Shown here piece by piece: positions 19,170 through 29,335 of a stretch of 64,000 nucleotides of DNA (the first letter of the stretch is position 1; every line of letters begins with the position of its first letter). Source of the stretch: Algoriphagus boseongensis (GTDB lineage: Bacteria > Bacteroidota > Bacteroidia > Cytophagales > Cyclobacteriaceae). The DNA is taken from the NCBI RefSeq assembly GCF_004362805.1, contig NZ_SNYF01000005.1:372001-436000 (forward strand), written 5' to 3'. The notes under the pieces were generated by a model that saw only the letters and a list, made by a program, of their open reading frames with translations, did no database searches and was not told the DNA's origin. Both the position numbers and the translations under genes were made by a program.

Positions 19170-21587
19170 TTAATAGTCGAAATCGCAACTCATGCTTTCC
19201 ATTCCAATCGGTGCTCCATCAGGCACACTCAATGTAGATTGAGGGGTGAGTTCTTCAGGTAAATTTAGATAGCTATTGATTTTTTTGGCCAAGTATTCTC
19301 TATGGGCTTGAAGAGTTGATGAGCCAGATCCTGACATTCCAGCCAATTGGCTTAGATGTTTTCTAGCCAAAGCCCTTACAGTTTGGCTTGCATTTGCATT
19401 TTTGGACAAATCAATCAGATGATCCACATACTTGGATTCTGTCATCATTTTGATTTCACTCTGTAGTCCTGAAGGAACAGTATTGGAAAATACCTGATCC
19501 TTAACCTTGGTCAAGACAGCTTCAAAGCTTGGAAGGGAATTGTCCTGTAAGTTTTGGAGGTAGATTCTATTTGCTCTTCCGGACTCCAGCAAGAAACTGA
19601 AGGTGGTTTCTACCACATTTTCAGCAGGAGCAATCGGGTCGAAGACAGGTCCAGTTCTGGAAGGGAAGGTCTCCCTAGTTTTGCCATACCCATAAGGTCT
19701 TGGAGGAATTAAAGCTAAAATATGGGAAGGAACCTCTAACTGAGAAGGAGAAATAGTTGTCAAAAGAGCAGAAAGAGCATCATTCTGATCTTTAGCAGCA
19801 ATCCATTTTTGGTTAGGCTGGTTGTCTCCTTTTACTTTATAAGTGAAGTCCAAGCCACCAATCAACTTTGAGGTAGCTTCCAACTGATAGCGATGCATCA
19901 GGTATAGGGGAACAAAAACTTCTTCTAACAAGGCTTGAGGCTCTCCGGTTTTGATAGCATTTAAACCGAAAGTTTTCATTCGGTTTTCTCTCAGTTTGAG
20001 CAATCTCATCAATTCTGCAGAAGCGGAAGCTCCATTGTCCCAAAGATGGGAGCGAGGATGCACTCCACTAGGATTTCTGGAATCTGAATCAGTAATGAAT
20101 TCAAATCCTGCTGAATAGGTATCCCTCAATGTTTTTTCTAAAAACTCCTGTTCAGATTGTCCAGGTGCTGGAGTTCCGTAGCCATAAGTAATCGCCCATT
20201 TATCCCAATCGCCAATTCCTAAGTCATAGGATTGTCCAAAGTCTAAATTCCCATTTGCATCTTCGGTAATCAAATGATGCGGGTAATCCATTACAGAAGA
20301 TCTTCCAGAAGCAGAAGTTGCATAGCTGTGAGCCAATCCAATGGTATGGCCAATTTCATGGGCTGAAAGCTGCTTTAGTCTAGTAATTGCCAATTCCATC
20401 ATTCTTGGATCTACTGGTTTTCCCTCTTCAAAAGGTTGAATTAAACCTTGGGCAATGAGGTAATCCTGACGAACTCTCAAGGAGCCTAAAGAAACCTGAC
20501 CTTTGATAATTTCACCTGTTCTTGGGTCTCTAACGCTAGAACCATAAGACCAGCCACGGGTAGATCTATGAACCCACTGAATCACATTGTAGCGGATATC
20601 CATCAAGTCCATTCCTTCTGGAGCTAATTCAACCCGGAAAGCATTTTTGAAACCTGCTGCTTCAAAAGCTTGAGCCCACCAGTTTCCACCTTCAATCAAA
20701 GCTGAAGCCACTGGCTCAGGAGTTCCTCGGTCCAAGTAATAAACAATTGGTTCCACTACCTCAGATACAGCAGCATTGGGATCTTTTTTCTCCAATCTAT
20801 GTCTGGAAATGAATCGCTTCACTAAAGGCTCATCAATTGGGGTGGTATAATCCTGGTAGCTGATGAAGAAGAATCCCGCTCTAGGGTCAAATTCTCTTTT
20901 GGCGTAGAGATCAGGAAGTTCAATGAAGGAATGTCTCATCCTTACCGTTACCGCTTCAGGAGTAGGGGTAACCGATCTCAAATAGCCTCCTGCGCCTGTT
21001 CCGGTTAGAGTAATAGTTGCTTCAACTTCAGTGTTTTTTGGAAAGTTCTTGGTGGTTTCATAATACAAACCTGATCGGCTAGCGTCCACCCGATAAGTTC
21101 CCTGTCTACTTCGAGAAAGAGATTCGCTTACTCCATGAGCATCCTGGAGGAAAAAGTTGGTCCCGTCTACGATTACTTTATCTCCTTCAGTCTTTACAAT
21201 TTCAAATCCCCAAAGGGCAGATTCTGCAAAAGCATCTTTGATGGATTTGGCTTCATAGGGATTGTCTGTGTAAGCCCTGAAACCATAATTTTTATGCACA
21301 AGAAGAATCTTGTTTCCAGTTTTTCTGAATTCTACCACTCGGTCATCGCCCAATTGTCCTCGGTCAAGTCCGATGTCATTTGAGCCAACTCCAGCGGTTA
21401 GTGCATTTACATAGAGGAATTCTTTATCTAAAAAGGGGATTTCCAAATAGATTTTGCCTTTCTCTTCATCTAAATAAAAAGGGACAAAACCTTCTTTTTT
21501 GCTCATTTTGGTAAAATCCTGGGCTTGAATAAAACCTGAAATCGTCCAAAAAAACAAAAAGCTTAAGATCAAGGATGTTTTTCTCAT
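19170..21587 (-). CDS. Exported zinc-dependent metalloprotease (DUF5117/DUF4953 type)
   Basis: An 805-residue secreted protein. The signal peptide (LILSFLFFWTISGFIQA, then Q) directly follows the ATG at 21585-21587; a GTG seven codons upstream is possible but less likely. The extended zinc motif H410-E-I-G-H414-TIGLAH fits metzincin-like HExxHxxGxxH peptidases. The N-terminal DUF5118-like and central DUF5117-like regions match the large Bacteroidota family annotated as zinc-dependent metalloprotease. Localisation is probably periplasmic or cell surface. Substrates are unknown. It stands alone, bounded by a terminator at 19131-19159. Confidence 0.88.
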   Translation of the reverse strand: MRKTSLILSFLFFWTISGFIQAQDFTKMSKKEGFVPFYLDEEKGKIYLEIPFLDKEFLYVNALTAGVGSNDIGLDRGQLGDDRVVEFRKTGNKILLVHKNYGFRAYTDNPYEAKSIKDAFAESALWGFEIVKTEGDKVIVDGTNFFLQDAHGVSESLSRSRQGTYRVDASRSGLYYETTKNFPKNTEVEATITLTGTGAGGYLRSVTPTPEAVTVRMRHSFIELPDLYAKREFDPRAGFFFISYQDYTTPIDEPLVKRFISRHRLEKKDPNAAVSEVVEPIVYYLDRGTPEPVASALIEGGNWWAQAFEAAGFKNAFRVELAPEGMDLMDIRYNVIQWVHRSTRGWSYGSSVRDPRTGEIIKGQVSLGSLRVRQDYLIAQGLIQPFEEGKPVDPRMMELAITRLKQLSAHEIGHTIGLAHSYATSASGRSSVMDYPHHLITEDANGNLDFGQSYDLGIGDWDKWAITYGYGTPAPGQSEQEFLEKTLRDTYSAGFEFITDSDSRNPSGVHPRSHLWDNGASASAELMRLLKLRENRMKTFGLNAIKTGEPQALLEEVFVPLYLMHRYQLEATSKLIGGLDFTYKVKGDNQPNQKWIAAKDQNDALSALLTTISPSQLEVPSHILALIPPRPYGYGKTRETFPSRTGPVFDPIAPAENVVETTFSFLLESGRANRIYLQNLQDNSLPSFEAVLTKVKDQVFSNTVPSGLQSEIKMMTESKYVDHLIDLSKNANASQTVRALARKHLSQLAGMSGSGSSTLQAHREYLAKKINSYLNLPEELTPQSTLSVPDGAPIGMESMSCDFDY

Positions 21588-21654
21588 AAGGTGTTTTGGT
21601 TTGACCACAAATTACCAAATTCGATTTGGTCTGGAACACCATTAATGGAAAAAT

Positions 21655-23745
21655 TCATTTCAAAGCATACCTGATCAGAAAAGCAGTATCACTTTGGTGT
21701 GGAACATTTATTTCCTGCAGACCCGAACTTACAGTTTCCCTGTCTGTATAGGACGTTCTTGAAAATCTAAAATAAACAGTCATTCTATTCCCAATCTGTC
21801 GCTGGGCTAGAAGGTAGTACCGAATTCCTCTGCCTGAGAATGCAGGAATAGAAAAAGTCCAAAGCACATTGTTTTCAAAGGCATAGAGTCTATTGTCATA
21901 AGTTTCCGAATCGAAAAGTCCTATTCTTCCAGTCCATCTCCATTTACCTTTCTCAACCTGAACATCTTGGTAAATCATGATTCCAGAAGTTTTTTGATTT
22001 TGAATTTCAACTTGACTCCATAGAATTCTAGATCTAATGAAGATTTGTTTGGTCAATTGATTTTCTAAACTGATCAGACCATTTGTTTTTCTAATTGGTA
22101 AAATCTGATAAGTGAGTTGCGGCTCTCCTGAATCGGAAAGGTTTCTCGCTTTTTCCTCCTGCCTAAGTTGTACAAAGGCAATGAAATTTCTTCGGGGCTG
22201 ATAAGTAAGACGTCCTAGCCATTCGAATCCTTTGGATGGGGCATATACGCGGTATTTTAACCAAGGAAAAGAAAAGGCATCGTAGTAAGCATTGACTTTC
22301 CATGTGGGATTGGGTTTGATCTGAATTCCCATATAAAGCCCTTTTTCATTGATTGGGCGGGTATTTTCAGCAAATCCTGAAGAGTAGAAGCTATGGAAGT
22401 CTTTGGAATAATTTCTCCATAGCATGGAAAAATCAACCTGCTTGCTAAGGCTTGAAACTAATCCCAAAACAGTACCTGTTCCTTTGCTTGCTGATATCGC
22501 TGATTCTCCAAAGAAGAAAAAGTTTTTCCAGTTGTAGTTGAAATAGGCACTTCCGACCTGATTCGATTTTCCTGAAAATTCGAATTGATTATAAACACTG
22601 GGAGTCCTCACCCAAGGAATGCTAAACGAGGTATGAAGGAAATTTGCTCCGGCCATCCATCTTCCTGAAGGCGAAGAAAATTGAATATTTCCACCCAGAT
22701 TTGATTCGTTGAGCTGGCCTTTGGTAGATAATTCGCTTGGGGTTCTGTGAAGTCCTGTTTGGGAGATTGAGGTCAAAATATCCTGATTGGATTCCAAAGA
22801 ATCCAGGCTTGAGCTAATTCTCCCATCTCTAGGGACTCTGGATCCTATCAAGGTAACTTGCCAATTTCTGATTTTTCGGGTCACACCAATTCCTCTGAAA
22901 AAGCCATATTCCAAAGCAGCGGTGTAGGGTAAAATCCCAATGCTGCTTCTTCTAACCGTTGGAACTGTTTCAGCACCTTTTCCTACAGTATACCCAGCTC
23001 CAAAAACTAATCCCTGCCCAAAACTTGCCTGAAAATCCCCCAAAGCAATGGTTTTCCAATTTCCCAATTGATATTTGGTAAGGTGAAATGAAAGAAAATT
23101 GAAGCCATATCTTTTGGTTTTTTGATCCCAAATGAATTGTTCCCCGGGATCTTTTTCCAAGGTCATTCCCAAACTGAAATCCCGGGAATGCTGGATCCGA
23201 AACCGGAGATAAATCTCATTAGGGTCGCCCAAATACCTTGTGCTTAATTTTCCAGTCGAACTGGTGTCAGGTGCTGTATAGCCCTTCCTTTGTTCCCAAG
23301 TTCTCTTATGCCGAAGAAGTAGGTAGGCATTTTCCTCTTCCTTAATCCTTTGGAGAAATGGTTTGGGTTTATTGGGTATTTCGTCCAAAGTCACGAAAGG
23401 GATAAGGTTTTCGATGGTTGTTAGGTCAAAGTCCGGGATTGCCTGTAATTCATAAAGACTCAAAAAATCTCCGAATTCATAACGATACTTAACGAGCTGA
23501 TTGATTTGATTGGGCGTGAGTAAATAACTCGCTTGAAGTACTTCCAGATCGGCCTTGTTCAAATTTATGGGATTTTGATAAAGTTGGAAAAGCTGCTCAT
23601 AAATAGCCTCATAATCAATGTCTTCTTCTTGGATTGGAAAAAGTCTCTCAATAAAGGACTCCAGATCCACGGCGGGTTTTTTTGGGGTTTGTGCCCAAGA
23701 AGTGAATCCAAAAAGGAGGAAAAAAATAAAGAACCAAGATTTCAT
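21655..23745 (-). CDS. Helix-hairpin-helix/outer-membrane beta-barrel protein
   Basis: A 696-residue exported protein. A signal peptide (FFIFFLLFGFTSWA, then Q) is followed by helix-hairpin-helix (ComEA-like) repeats at about residues 55-120, seen as INLNKADLEVLQASYLLTP and FLSLYELQAIPDFD. The remaining 550 or so residues are aromatic-rich beta strands typical of an outer-membrane barrel, for example YGFNFLSFHLTKYQLG. HhH repeats usually bind DNA, so fusion to a barrel suggests DNA contact at the surface or a structural reuse; neither is shown. The start overlaps the preceding gene by 4 bases (ATGA), indicating coupled translation with the PorV/Q-like protein. Confidence 0.8.
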   Translation of the reverse strand: MKSWFFIFFLLFGFTSWAQTPKKPAVDLESFIERLFPIQEEDIDYEAIYEQLFQLYQNPINLNKADLEVLQASYLLTPNQINQLVKYRYEFGDFLSLYELQAIPDFDLTTIENLIPFVTLDEIPNKPKPFLQRIKEEENAYLLLRHKRTWEQRKGYTAPDTSSTGKLSTRYLGDPNEIYLRFRIQHSRDFSLGMTLEKDPGEQFIWDQKTKRYGFNFLSFHLTKYQLGNWKTIALGDFQASFGQGLVFGAGYTVGKGAETVPTVRRSSIGILPYTAALEYGFFRGIGVTRKIRNWQVTLIGSRVPRDGRISSSLDSLESNQDILTSISQTGLHRTPSELSTKGQLNESNLGGNIQFSSPSGRWMAGANFLHTSFSIPWVRTPSVYNQFEFSGKSNQVGSAYFNYNWKNFFFFGESAISASKGTGTVLGLVSSLSKQVDFSMLWRNYSKDFHSFYSSGFAENTRPINEKGLYMGIQIKPNPTWKVNAYYDAFSFPWLKYRVYAPSKGFEWLGRLTYQPRRNFIAFVQLRQEEKARNLSDSGEPQLTYQILPIRKTNGLISLENQLTKQIFIRSRILWSQVEIQNQKTSGIMIYQDVQVEKGKWRWTGRIGLFDSETYDNRLYAFENNVLWTFSIPAFSGRGIRYYLLAQRQIGNRMTVYFRFSRTSYTDRETVSSGLQEINVPHQSDTAFLIRYALK

Positions 23746-24563
23746 TTTTCACTGAAAAAAAGTCCTAGACTCAAATGATGTGAAGTTCCCAGAATGGAAT
23801 TTTGGCCAAAAGCATAGTCAAATCCGAACCTTTCCTTTCTAAAGCCTAATCCAAAATTCAATCTATTCGGAGCCGAAGAAATTCCAGTTCGCAAGCAAAT
23901 CCATTCTTTTAATTTGTATTCCAGTCCAACTTTAAAAATGGCCTTGGAATCCACCTCTTTTTCTATTTCGGAATAAAGGGAAATGTTTTCTGAAGGGAGA
24001 TAGGTAATCCCCATTTCAATAAAAGTTGGGATTCTTTGATCCGTGTTTTTGCTGAATCTGGCTCGATTGATATTGGAAAAATTGGCTCCAAAAAAAGTCT
24101 TTGGTCCCAATTCTGCCACTCCGCCAAAGGAAAACAAAAAGGAATTTCCCGTCCCGAATCCTTCAATTTGGGTTTGAAACCATTCGATTTTTGCGCCCAG
24201 GCTGACAATTCCCATTGTATTGGAGAAGCCCAATCCCATCAGATGCTGATTAAAAAGCTCTCCACCAAATCGGCTAATTCCAAATCCAAATGTTCCCCAA
24301 TCTTCTTGAAATGCACCTGCTAGGCTAAAGGTGCTGAGTTCTTTCAGACCGAATCTGCTATCAAAACCCGATGTGATTTGAGCCGATTTTATTCTGTCCA
24401 AGGCGCCTACATTATTGAAGATGGTCCAGGCGTCTGGGAGATTGGTTTTTAAATTTCCCATGCCTTGGCTTCTGGCGCCTTGAGCCTGGGTAAGTGGGTC
24501 AGTTTGGGAAAAAGAAGAAATAGCCAAAAAGACCCAGAAGCATAAAAATAGAAATGGCTTCAT
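23742..24563 (-). CDS. PorV/PorQ-like outer-membrane protein
   Basis: A 273-residue exported protein with a signal peptide (FLFLCFWVFLAISSFS, then Q). The N-terminal mature segment TQAQGARSQGMGNLK, followed by NLPDAWTIFNNVGAL, resembles the start of PorV/PorQ and FadL-like barrels, where an early helix precedes the first strand. The rest is beta-rich. PorV and PorQ act in type IX secretion in many Bacteroidota, but neighbours here give no further T9SS genes, so that role is only possible. It is translated with the HhH-barrel gene through an ATGA overlap. Confidence 0.65.
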   Translation of the reverse strand: MKPFLFLCFWVFLAISSFSQTDPLTQAQGARSQGMGNLKTNLPDAWTIFNNVGALDRIKSAQITSGFDSRFGLKELSTFSLAGAFQEDWGTFGFGISRFGGELFNQHLMGLGFSNTMGIVSLGAKIEWFQTQIEGFGTGNSFLFSFGGVAELGPKTFFGANFSNINRARFSKNTDQRIPTFIEMGITYLPSENISLYSEIEKEVDSKAIFKVGLEYKLKEWICLRTGISSAPNRLNFGLGFRKERFGFDYAFGQNSILGTSHHLSLGLFFSEK

Positions 24564-24624
24564 GGGATTCAGAAAAGTCTGAACCTAAGTTAGTTAAAAA
24601 ATGAAAATCAAGTTTGAAAACTTT

Positions 24625-26070
24625 TTAGAAAGGAGCTTTAAAATTGAAGAAGATATTACCTTCTCCCTGATTATTTAAAGAGTATTCAAAGCGGAGTACT
24701 GCATCGTAAAATCCAACGATATCAATTCCTGCTCCATAGCCAAAAAGGTACTTATTGGTAAGTCTGGCATTTTCAGGGATGTTGTTTCGGTCTGTCACAA
24801 ATCCATGGTCAAAGTTGGCGCTTAGGTACATTTTGAAAGGAAGGGTGCTGAATTGCTCAACGGGAAGATAACTGGATAAGTCAAAGGCGACATCTAAAAA
24901 TTTGAACCTCAAACTGTTTTTCTGTACATACAATTGCTGCCCTTCTATTACATTCAATTCATAGCCTCTGATGAAATTTGGGTTATACCCAATTCCTCTA
25001 ACAAGTGTATAGGGCTGAAGATCACTCAAAAACCAAGCTGCGGTAAGCCCTCCTGCATAATGGAATTTATCACTGATGGGAATATACTTATTGGCCACTA
25101 TGTTGATTTCTACTTCGTCTAATTCATCGGTAAAAAATAGCCCATACTTGGTCCCCGTAAGTTGGAGCAATTCCCCGTCAGTTGCGTACGCCACATTATC
25201 TCTTCGGTCGTGCCGGAAAGAATATTGCAGGTACAGGTATCTTAAATAATTCCCATCATGCTGGAAGTAGATTGGATTTTCCTGAAATACGTCATCACTT
25301 ACCCAAGTCCTGTTATATCCAAGAGTGACAAAGTGAAAATTGTAAAACGTTCTTCTATAGGTATAGCGAAGTGCAGTTGAAAAAGTCCTCCTTAGGATGC
25401 TTTCGGTTTCATTAGTAAAGAATACCTGTTTGTTAAATTCGGATTCAATAGGGATAGTCTTTTGATCTGCATACGAGAGCTGAAAAGCCAATCCATGTTT
25501 TTGGTTTTTATCGATATAAGGCTTGGAATAAAGAATATCGAAAGCTTTTGTGAAACCAAATTGTGCTAAAAACCTCAGTTTCTCATTTCTGCCTCCCACA
25601 TTGGAATGTGTGACTCGCACGCCATAATTTACCCTTGAAAAATCCCGGCCTTGATTTGTCCACCATTCTGCGAAGTTTCGGTCAGCTAACTGGAAAATCA
25701 CAGAAGGGAGGATATACCATCTTTCTTTTACCGAAATCAGGACTTCAACCTCTTCTGGACCGGTGATCAGTGGAGTAATTTCTACTTCTGTGAAAAGCCT
25801 GAGATTATAGATTTTCTGCTGGTCTGCTTTCAGGATTCCCATAAAAGTTTCCCAGTCGTAATAGTAATCGGTAGTGAAATCCAATTCCCTGAGGATGATA
25901 TTCTTCTGGGTTTTTTGATTTCCTATAATGAAAATGTTGTTAACCTTTATTCGCTCTGGTGTGGAGGATTCTGCAGGTGCATAGCTGGTATCCTGAGCCT
26001 GACTTGGGTGAGTAGGCAGGGAAACTCCCAAAAATAGAATACAGAATATGTAAATAAGTAAAGCGCGCAA
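24625..26070 (-). CDS. BamA/TamA-family outer-membrane protein with POTRA domain
   Basis: A 481-residue Omp85-type protein. A signal peptide (LLIYIFCILFLGVSLP, cleavage near SQA-Q) precedes a POTRA-like region (about 38-120) beginning IKVNNIFIIGNQKTQKNI. The C-terminal 300 residues form a barrel ending FFNFKAPF, with a terminal phenylalanine. It is much shorter than BamA (about 800), so it is probably an accessory Omp85 protein handling membrane-protein or lipid insertion. No in-frame ATG exists before an upstream stop; the start is a TTG at 26068-26070. It is divergent from yidD. Confidence 0.83.
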   Translation of the reverse strand: MRALLIYIFCILFLGVSLPTHPSQAQDTSYAPAESSTPERIKVNNIFIIGNQKTQKNIILRELDFTTDYYYDWETFMGILKADQQKIYNLRLFTEVEITPLITGPEEVEVLISVKERWYILPSVIFQLADRNFAEWWTNQGRDFSRVNYGVRVTHSNVGGRNEKLRFLAQFGFTKAFDILYSKPYIDKNQKHGLAFQLSYADQKTIPIESEFNKQVFFTNETESILRRTFSTALRYTYRRTFYNFHFVTLGYNRTWVSDDVFQENPIYFQHDGNYLRYLYLQYSFRHDRRDNVAYATDGELLQLTGTKYGLFFTDELDEVEINIVANKYIPISDKFHYAGGLTAAWFLSDLQPYTLVRGIGYNPNFIRGYELNVIEGQQLYVQKNSLRFKFLDVAFDLSSYLPVEQFSTLPFKMYLSANFDHGFVTDRNNIPENARLTNKYLFGYGAGIDIVGFYDAVLRFEYSLNNQGEGNIFFNFKAPF

Positions 26071-26132
26071 TGGAATTCTCTTTCAATATATTTGGTTAAC
26101 CAAACAGCCAATAAAAAAGGTTTTGCTTAACG

Positions 26133-26357
26133 ATGGTTAAAACTATCCTCAGAAAGATAGCGATATTTCCCGTTCTGGTCTATCAATATCTCATCTCTCC
26201 CTTGTTTCCTTCAAGCTGCAGATATACGCCAACATGCAGCCATTATATGAAGGACGCTATCCTGAAACATGGGGTCTTCCGAGGTGGTTGGATGGGAATG
26301 AAAAGAATCGGCCGATGTCATCCTTGGGGAGGACATGGCCATGATCCTGTTCCTTAA
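26133..26357 (+). CDS. yidD: Membrane protein insertion efficiency factor YidD
   Basis: A 74-residue protein with the full YidD signature: [20 protein letters not shown] with its conserved cysteines, then [19 protein letters not shown]. It assists YidC-dependent insertion at the inner membrane through an amphipathic N-terminal helix. It is not next to yidC or rpmH here. Its stop overlaps the convergent lgt gene by 4 bases. Confidence 0.95.
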   Translation: MVKTILRKIAIFPVLVYQYLISPLFPSSCRYTPTCSHYMKDAILKHGVFRGGWMGMKRIGRCHPWGGHGHDPVP

Positions 26358-27457
26358 ATTTTTTCGGGCTTCAATCCGTTTTTCAAAGCCCTGATAATTA
26401 GAATTACTCCGATTAGCACCAGTGGTACGCTCAGAATCTGTCCCATGTTGAATTGCATATCTGCTTCAAAATCTACTTGGACCGCCTTGAAGTATTCCCA
26501 TATAAATCTCATTCCGAATACGGATATCAAGAAAAGTCCCAGCAAAAGGCCATCGGGAAGTCTGGATTTATACTTTGACCAAAGGCCCAATAGGATCAGG
26601 AAGATGATGAAGTAAGAAATTGACTCATAGATTTGAGTGGGGTATTTGGTACGGCCAAAAGTTTTAATCGTTACCAGATAACTATTTTGCTGTTCTTTAA
26701 TTTCAAAATCCAAAGGAGTTTCAACAGGCTCTGCTAGATATTCTTTGGAGGAATTAAATCTCGTAAGGGCGTATTTTACATCTTGGGCAAGGATGTCGCT
26801 TAGCGTTTCCTTGGTGAAATTGCCTTTGGTAATTACCAGTTCAAAATTTACCGGGACAATTCCATTACCCTGTAATTCACTAGCTCTATCAACTGGTTTA
26901 TAGGCATCGATTGATTCAATGGGCACCTTGAGGGATTCCAAAATTTCCTCGGTATCTCTTGCATAGACAAAGCCATAATCGGTTCCAGTGTCCTTTCCTC
27001 CAATTTCTGAATTCATTAAGTTTCCAAATCGGATAAGCGCTCCAGTCATGGCAGTCACAATGACGATTCTGTCTACCACCCAAAGGTAGCTTTGACCAGG
27101 AGTTCTTTTGGAATAAATCCAAAGTGCAAAAAGGATTGCGATAGCAGCACCATGAGAAGCTAATCCGCCTTCCCATACTTTTAGGATATCGATTGGATTG
27201 CTCAGGTATTTTTCGGGCTCGTAAAATAAAACATGACCTAATCTTGCTCCAATGATGGTTGCCAAAACCATGTAGATCGTCAGCTTATCAACCAGCTGTT
27301 CATTTTGACCTTCCTTTCTGAAAAAGTAGACCATAATCTGCTGAGAAATGATGAAGCCCAAGGCGAAACATAAACTGTACCACCTGAGTCTTTCAAAACC
27401 GGAAAAAACGGCTTGGTTTGGATCCCAGACTACGTAACTAAGTATAGTATCAAGCAT
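26354..27457 (-). CDS. lgt: Prolipoprotein diacylglyceryl transferase
   Basis: A 367-residue inner-membrane enzyme that transfers diacylglyceryl from phosphatidylglycerol to the lipobox cysteine of prolipoproteins. The Lgt signature [12 protein letters not shown] is present, as are the early membrane helices ([25 protein letters not shown]). It is about 75 residues longer than E. coli Lgt because of a hydrophilic insert at about 165-260. ATG at 27455-27457 lies 5 bases after the nadE stop; a TTG three codons earlier would overlap nadE by 4 bases and is less likely. The many lipoproteins in this window are its substrates by known biochemistry. Confidence 0.94.
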   Translation of the reverse strand: MLDTILSYVVWDPNQAVFSGFERLRWYSLCFALGFIISQQIMVYFFRKEGQNEQLVDKLTIYMVLATIIGARLGHVLFYEPEKYLSNPIDILKVWEGGLASHGAAIAILFALWIYSKRTPGQSYLWVVDRIVIVTAMTGALIRFGNLMNSEIGGKDTGTDYGFVYARDTEEILESLKVPIESIDAYKPVDRASELQGNGIVPVNFELVITKGNFTKETLSDILAQDVKYALTRFNSSKEYLAEPVETPLDFEIKEQQNSYLVTIKTFGRTKYPTQIYESISYFIIFLILLGLWSKYKSRLPDGLLLGLFLISVFGMRFIWEYFKAVQVDFEADMQFNMGQILSVPLVLIGVILIIRALKNGLKPEKI

Positions 27458-27462
27458 AATTT

Positions 27463-29304
27463 TCAATTGATTTGATCTAATTGTTTCAATTCCTCCTCAA
27501 AACCACCCGAAAGAATCGGGAATCTATACCAGGTTTTTGGGTCTACGTTAAATTCATCCAAGTGGAAAGAAGGGGCCAGCCTTTCTCTTTTCCATTGGTT
27601 TCGGGACCAAAGTCGGAAGAATTTTTTAATGTATTCTTTCAAAACGGATTCTTCCAGTTCAATTTCTTCTTTCAAGAGAAGGAAAATATCCATTGGTGAT
27701 CTTCTATCCCGGATTGCCAATCGTTCAATTTCAACAATCACTGAATAAGGCATTAAGTCTTTTTCGTCTGTTTGCGTTCTTTCCAAAGGGCGAAGCTCTG
27801 CTGTTGGAGTAAGGGAATTGACGTAAGAAAGTCCCGGTCGGTTTAGATTTTTTTCAGCCCACTGTAGCCAATGCAAAATGAAATATTTGTCAACGGCCGC
27901 AATAGGAGAGATGCTTCCACTGGTATCCCCATCCATGGTGGCATAGCCAACATCACCCTCACTTCTATTGGAAGTACTCAATAAAAGGGCATTATTCAAA
28001 TTGGCTAGCATCCAAATGATCGGGGATCTACTTCTCGCTTGGATATTCTGCAAGGTAATGTCATCCTGCTCCCAAGTCAGTTTTCTTCCAATTGCCTTTT
28101 CAATTTTTTGGGTGTAGGAATTTACTTCCTCGTCTATGGTCCAAGAATAGAATTTCGCTCCCAAGCTTTCTGCTAATTTTTTGGCAGATTGAAAGGTGTC
28201 TTCAGAAGAATTCTTGGTACCCTGATAGGCAGTAGTCAGAAGTTCTCCAACAATCTCTTTTTCAGGATAGGAAGTTTTTGGAATAAACTTGAGATTCAAT
28301 TTTTCAAGAAAAGTATCCAAGCCCAATTCTTCAATTCCTTTTTTGACCATTTCAGCAACCAAAACAGCTATGGTAGAAGAGTCCGCTCCTCCAGAAAGAG
28401 AAAGAACAAAGCCTTTGCTTTTACTTTTTCTCAGGTAATCAAAAAGTCCTAAAGCAGAAGCTTGGACAAATTCCCATTCTTTAGGTTGAATGGGGGCAGA
28501 TTCCTGAATCTTATTTTCAAGATCAAAAGTCACAACCTGAAAATCCTTGAAAGAAAGTAGCTGATTTCTACCAAGGGTTTTTCCTTCTTTTGCCAAAAGA
28601 ATTTCCCCGTCAAAAATCATCCTGCCGGATTCATTGCCCAATAAATTGACATAAGCATAATAGCAGTCAAAAGTCCTGGAACTGAATTCAATTAATTCTT
28701 TTCGCTCCAATGTTTTTTTCATCGCAAAATGTGAGGCACTTGGATTAAAAATCAAGTCGACTTTTCTATCCTTGAGGCCATAGCCAGGTCGAACAGGCCC
28801 TCTCCAGGCATCTTCGCAGATCTCAAACCCATAATGGACTCCATTTTTATGGAAAGTCAAATCTCCAAAAGGCACTAGTGTGTTTTCAAATTCAAAATCA
28901 ATTACCTCGTGGGCATTCCATGGAGTAAACCATCTGAATTCATAATGAACTCCATCTATCGCCATGAATTGCTTGGCTACAAAGCCGATTAATTTTTGAT
29001 TTTCAATGATGGCAACCGTATTGAAAACCTTCTCTTTTATCCTGACGGGAAGACCAACGGCCACCGTAATGTCTTGGCAAAAAGGAATTAGCTTGGCTAA
29101 TTGGGCTACTGCTTTTTGTGGATACCAGTAGCTTAAAAAAAGATCTTCAGAACCATAGCCGGTGATTGCCAATTCAGGAAAGCAAACCAATTCAGCCTTT
29201 TTCTTTTTGGCCTCAGCAATTGCATTAGTTATTCTTTTGAAATTCCCTTCCCAATCTAAAGGAGTTTGATTGACTGTGACGCAGGCAATTTTTAAGGCAG
29301 CCAT
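27463..29304 (-). CDS. nadE: Glutamine-dependent NAD+ synthetase
   Basis: A 613-residue two-domain enzyme that converts nicotinate adenine dinucleotide to NAD with ATP and glutamine-derived ammonia. The N-terminal nitrilase-type glutaminase has the catalytic acid in CFPELAITGYG and the nucleophilic cysteine in FEICEDAWRG. The C-terminal synthetase has the PP-loop SLSGGADSSTIAVLV and the downstream YATMDGDTSGSISPIA segment. It heads a minus-strand pair with lgt. Together with pncB and pncA at 51-53 kb it represents the salvage route from nicotinamide. Confidence 0.96.
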   Translation of the reverse strand: MAALKIACVTVNQTPLDWEGNFKRITNAIAEAKKKKAELVCFPELAITGYGSEDLFLSYWYPQKAVAQLAKLIPFCQDITVAVGLPVRIKEKVFNTVAIIENQKLIGFVAKQFMAIDGVHYEFRWFTPWNAHEVIDFEFENTLVPFGDLTFHKNGVHYGFEICEDAWRGPVRPGYGLKDRKVDLIFNPSASHFAMKKTLERKELIEFSSRTFDCYYAYVNLLGNESGRMIFDGEILLAKEGKTLGRNQLLSFKDFQVVTFDLENKIQESAPIQPKEWEFVQASALGLFDYLRKSKSKGFVLSLSGGADSSTIAVLVAEMVKKGIEELGLDTFLEKLNLKFIPKTSYPEKEIVGELLTTAYQGTKNSSEDTFQSAKKLAESLGAKFYSWTIDEEVNSYTQKIEKAIGRKLTWEQDDITLQNIQARSRSPIIWMLANLNNALLLSTSNRSEGDVGYATMDGDTSGSISPIAAVDKYFILHWLQWAEKNLNRPGLSYVNSLTPTAELRPLERTQTDEKDLMPYSVIVEIERLAIRDRRSPMDIFLLLKEEIELEESVLKEYIKKFFRLWSRNQWKRERLAPSFHLDEFNVDPKTWYRFPILSGGFEEELKQLDQIN

Positions 29305-29335
29305 AGCTAGTTGTAGTTTCCGAAGTTAAAGGTAA

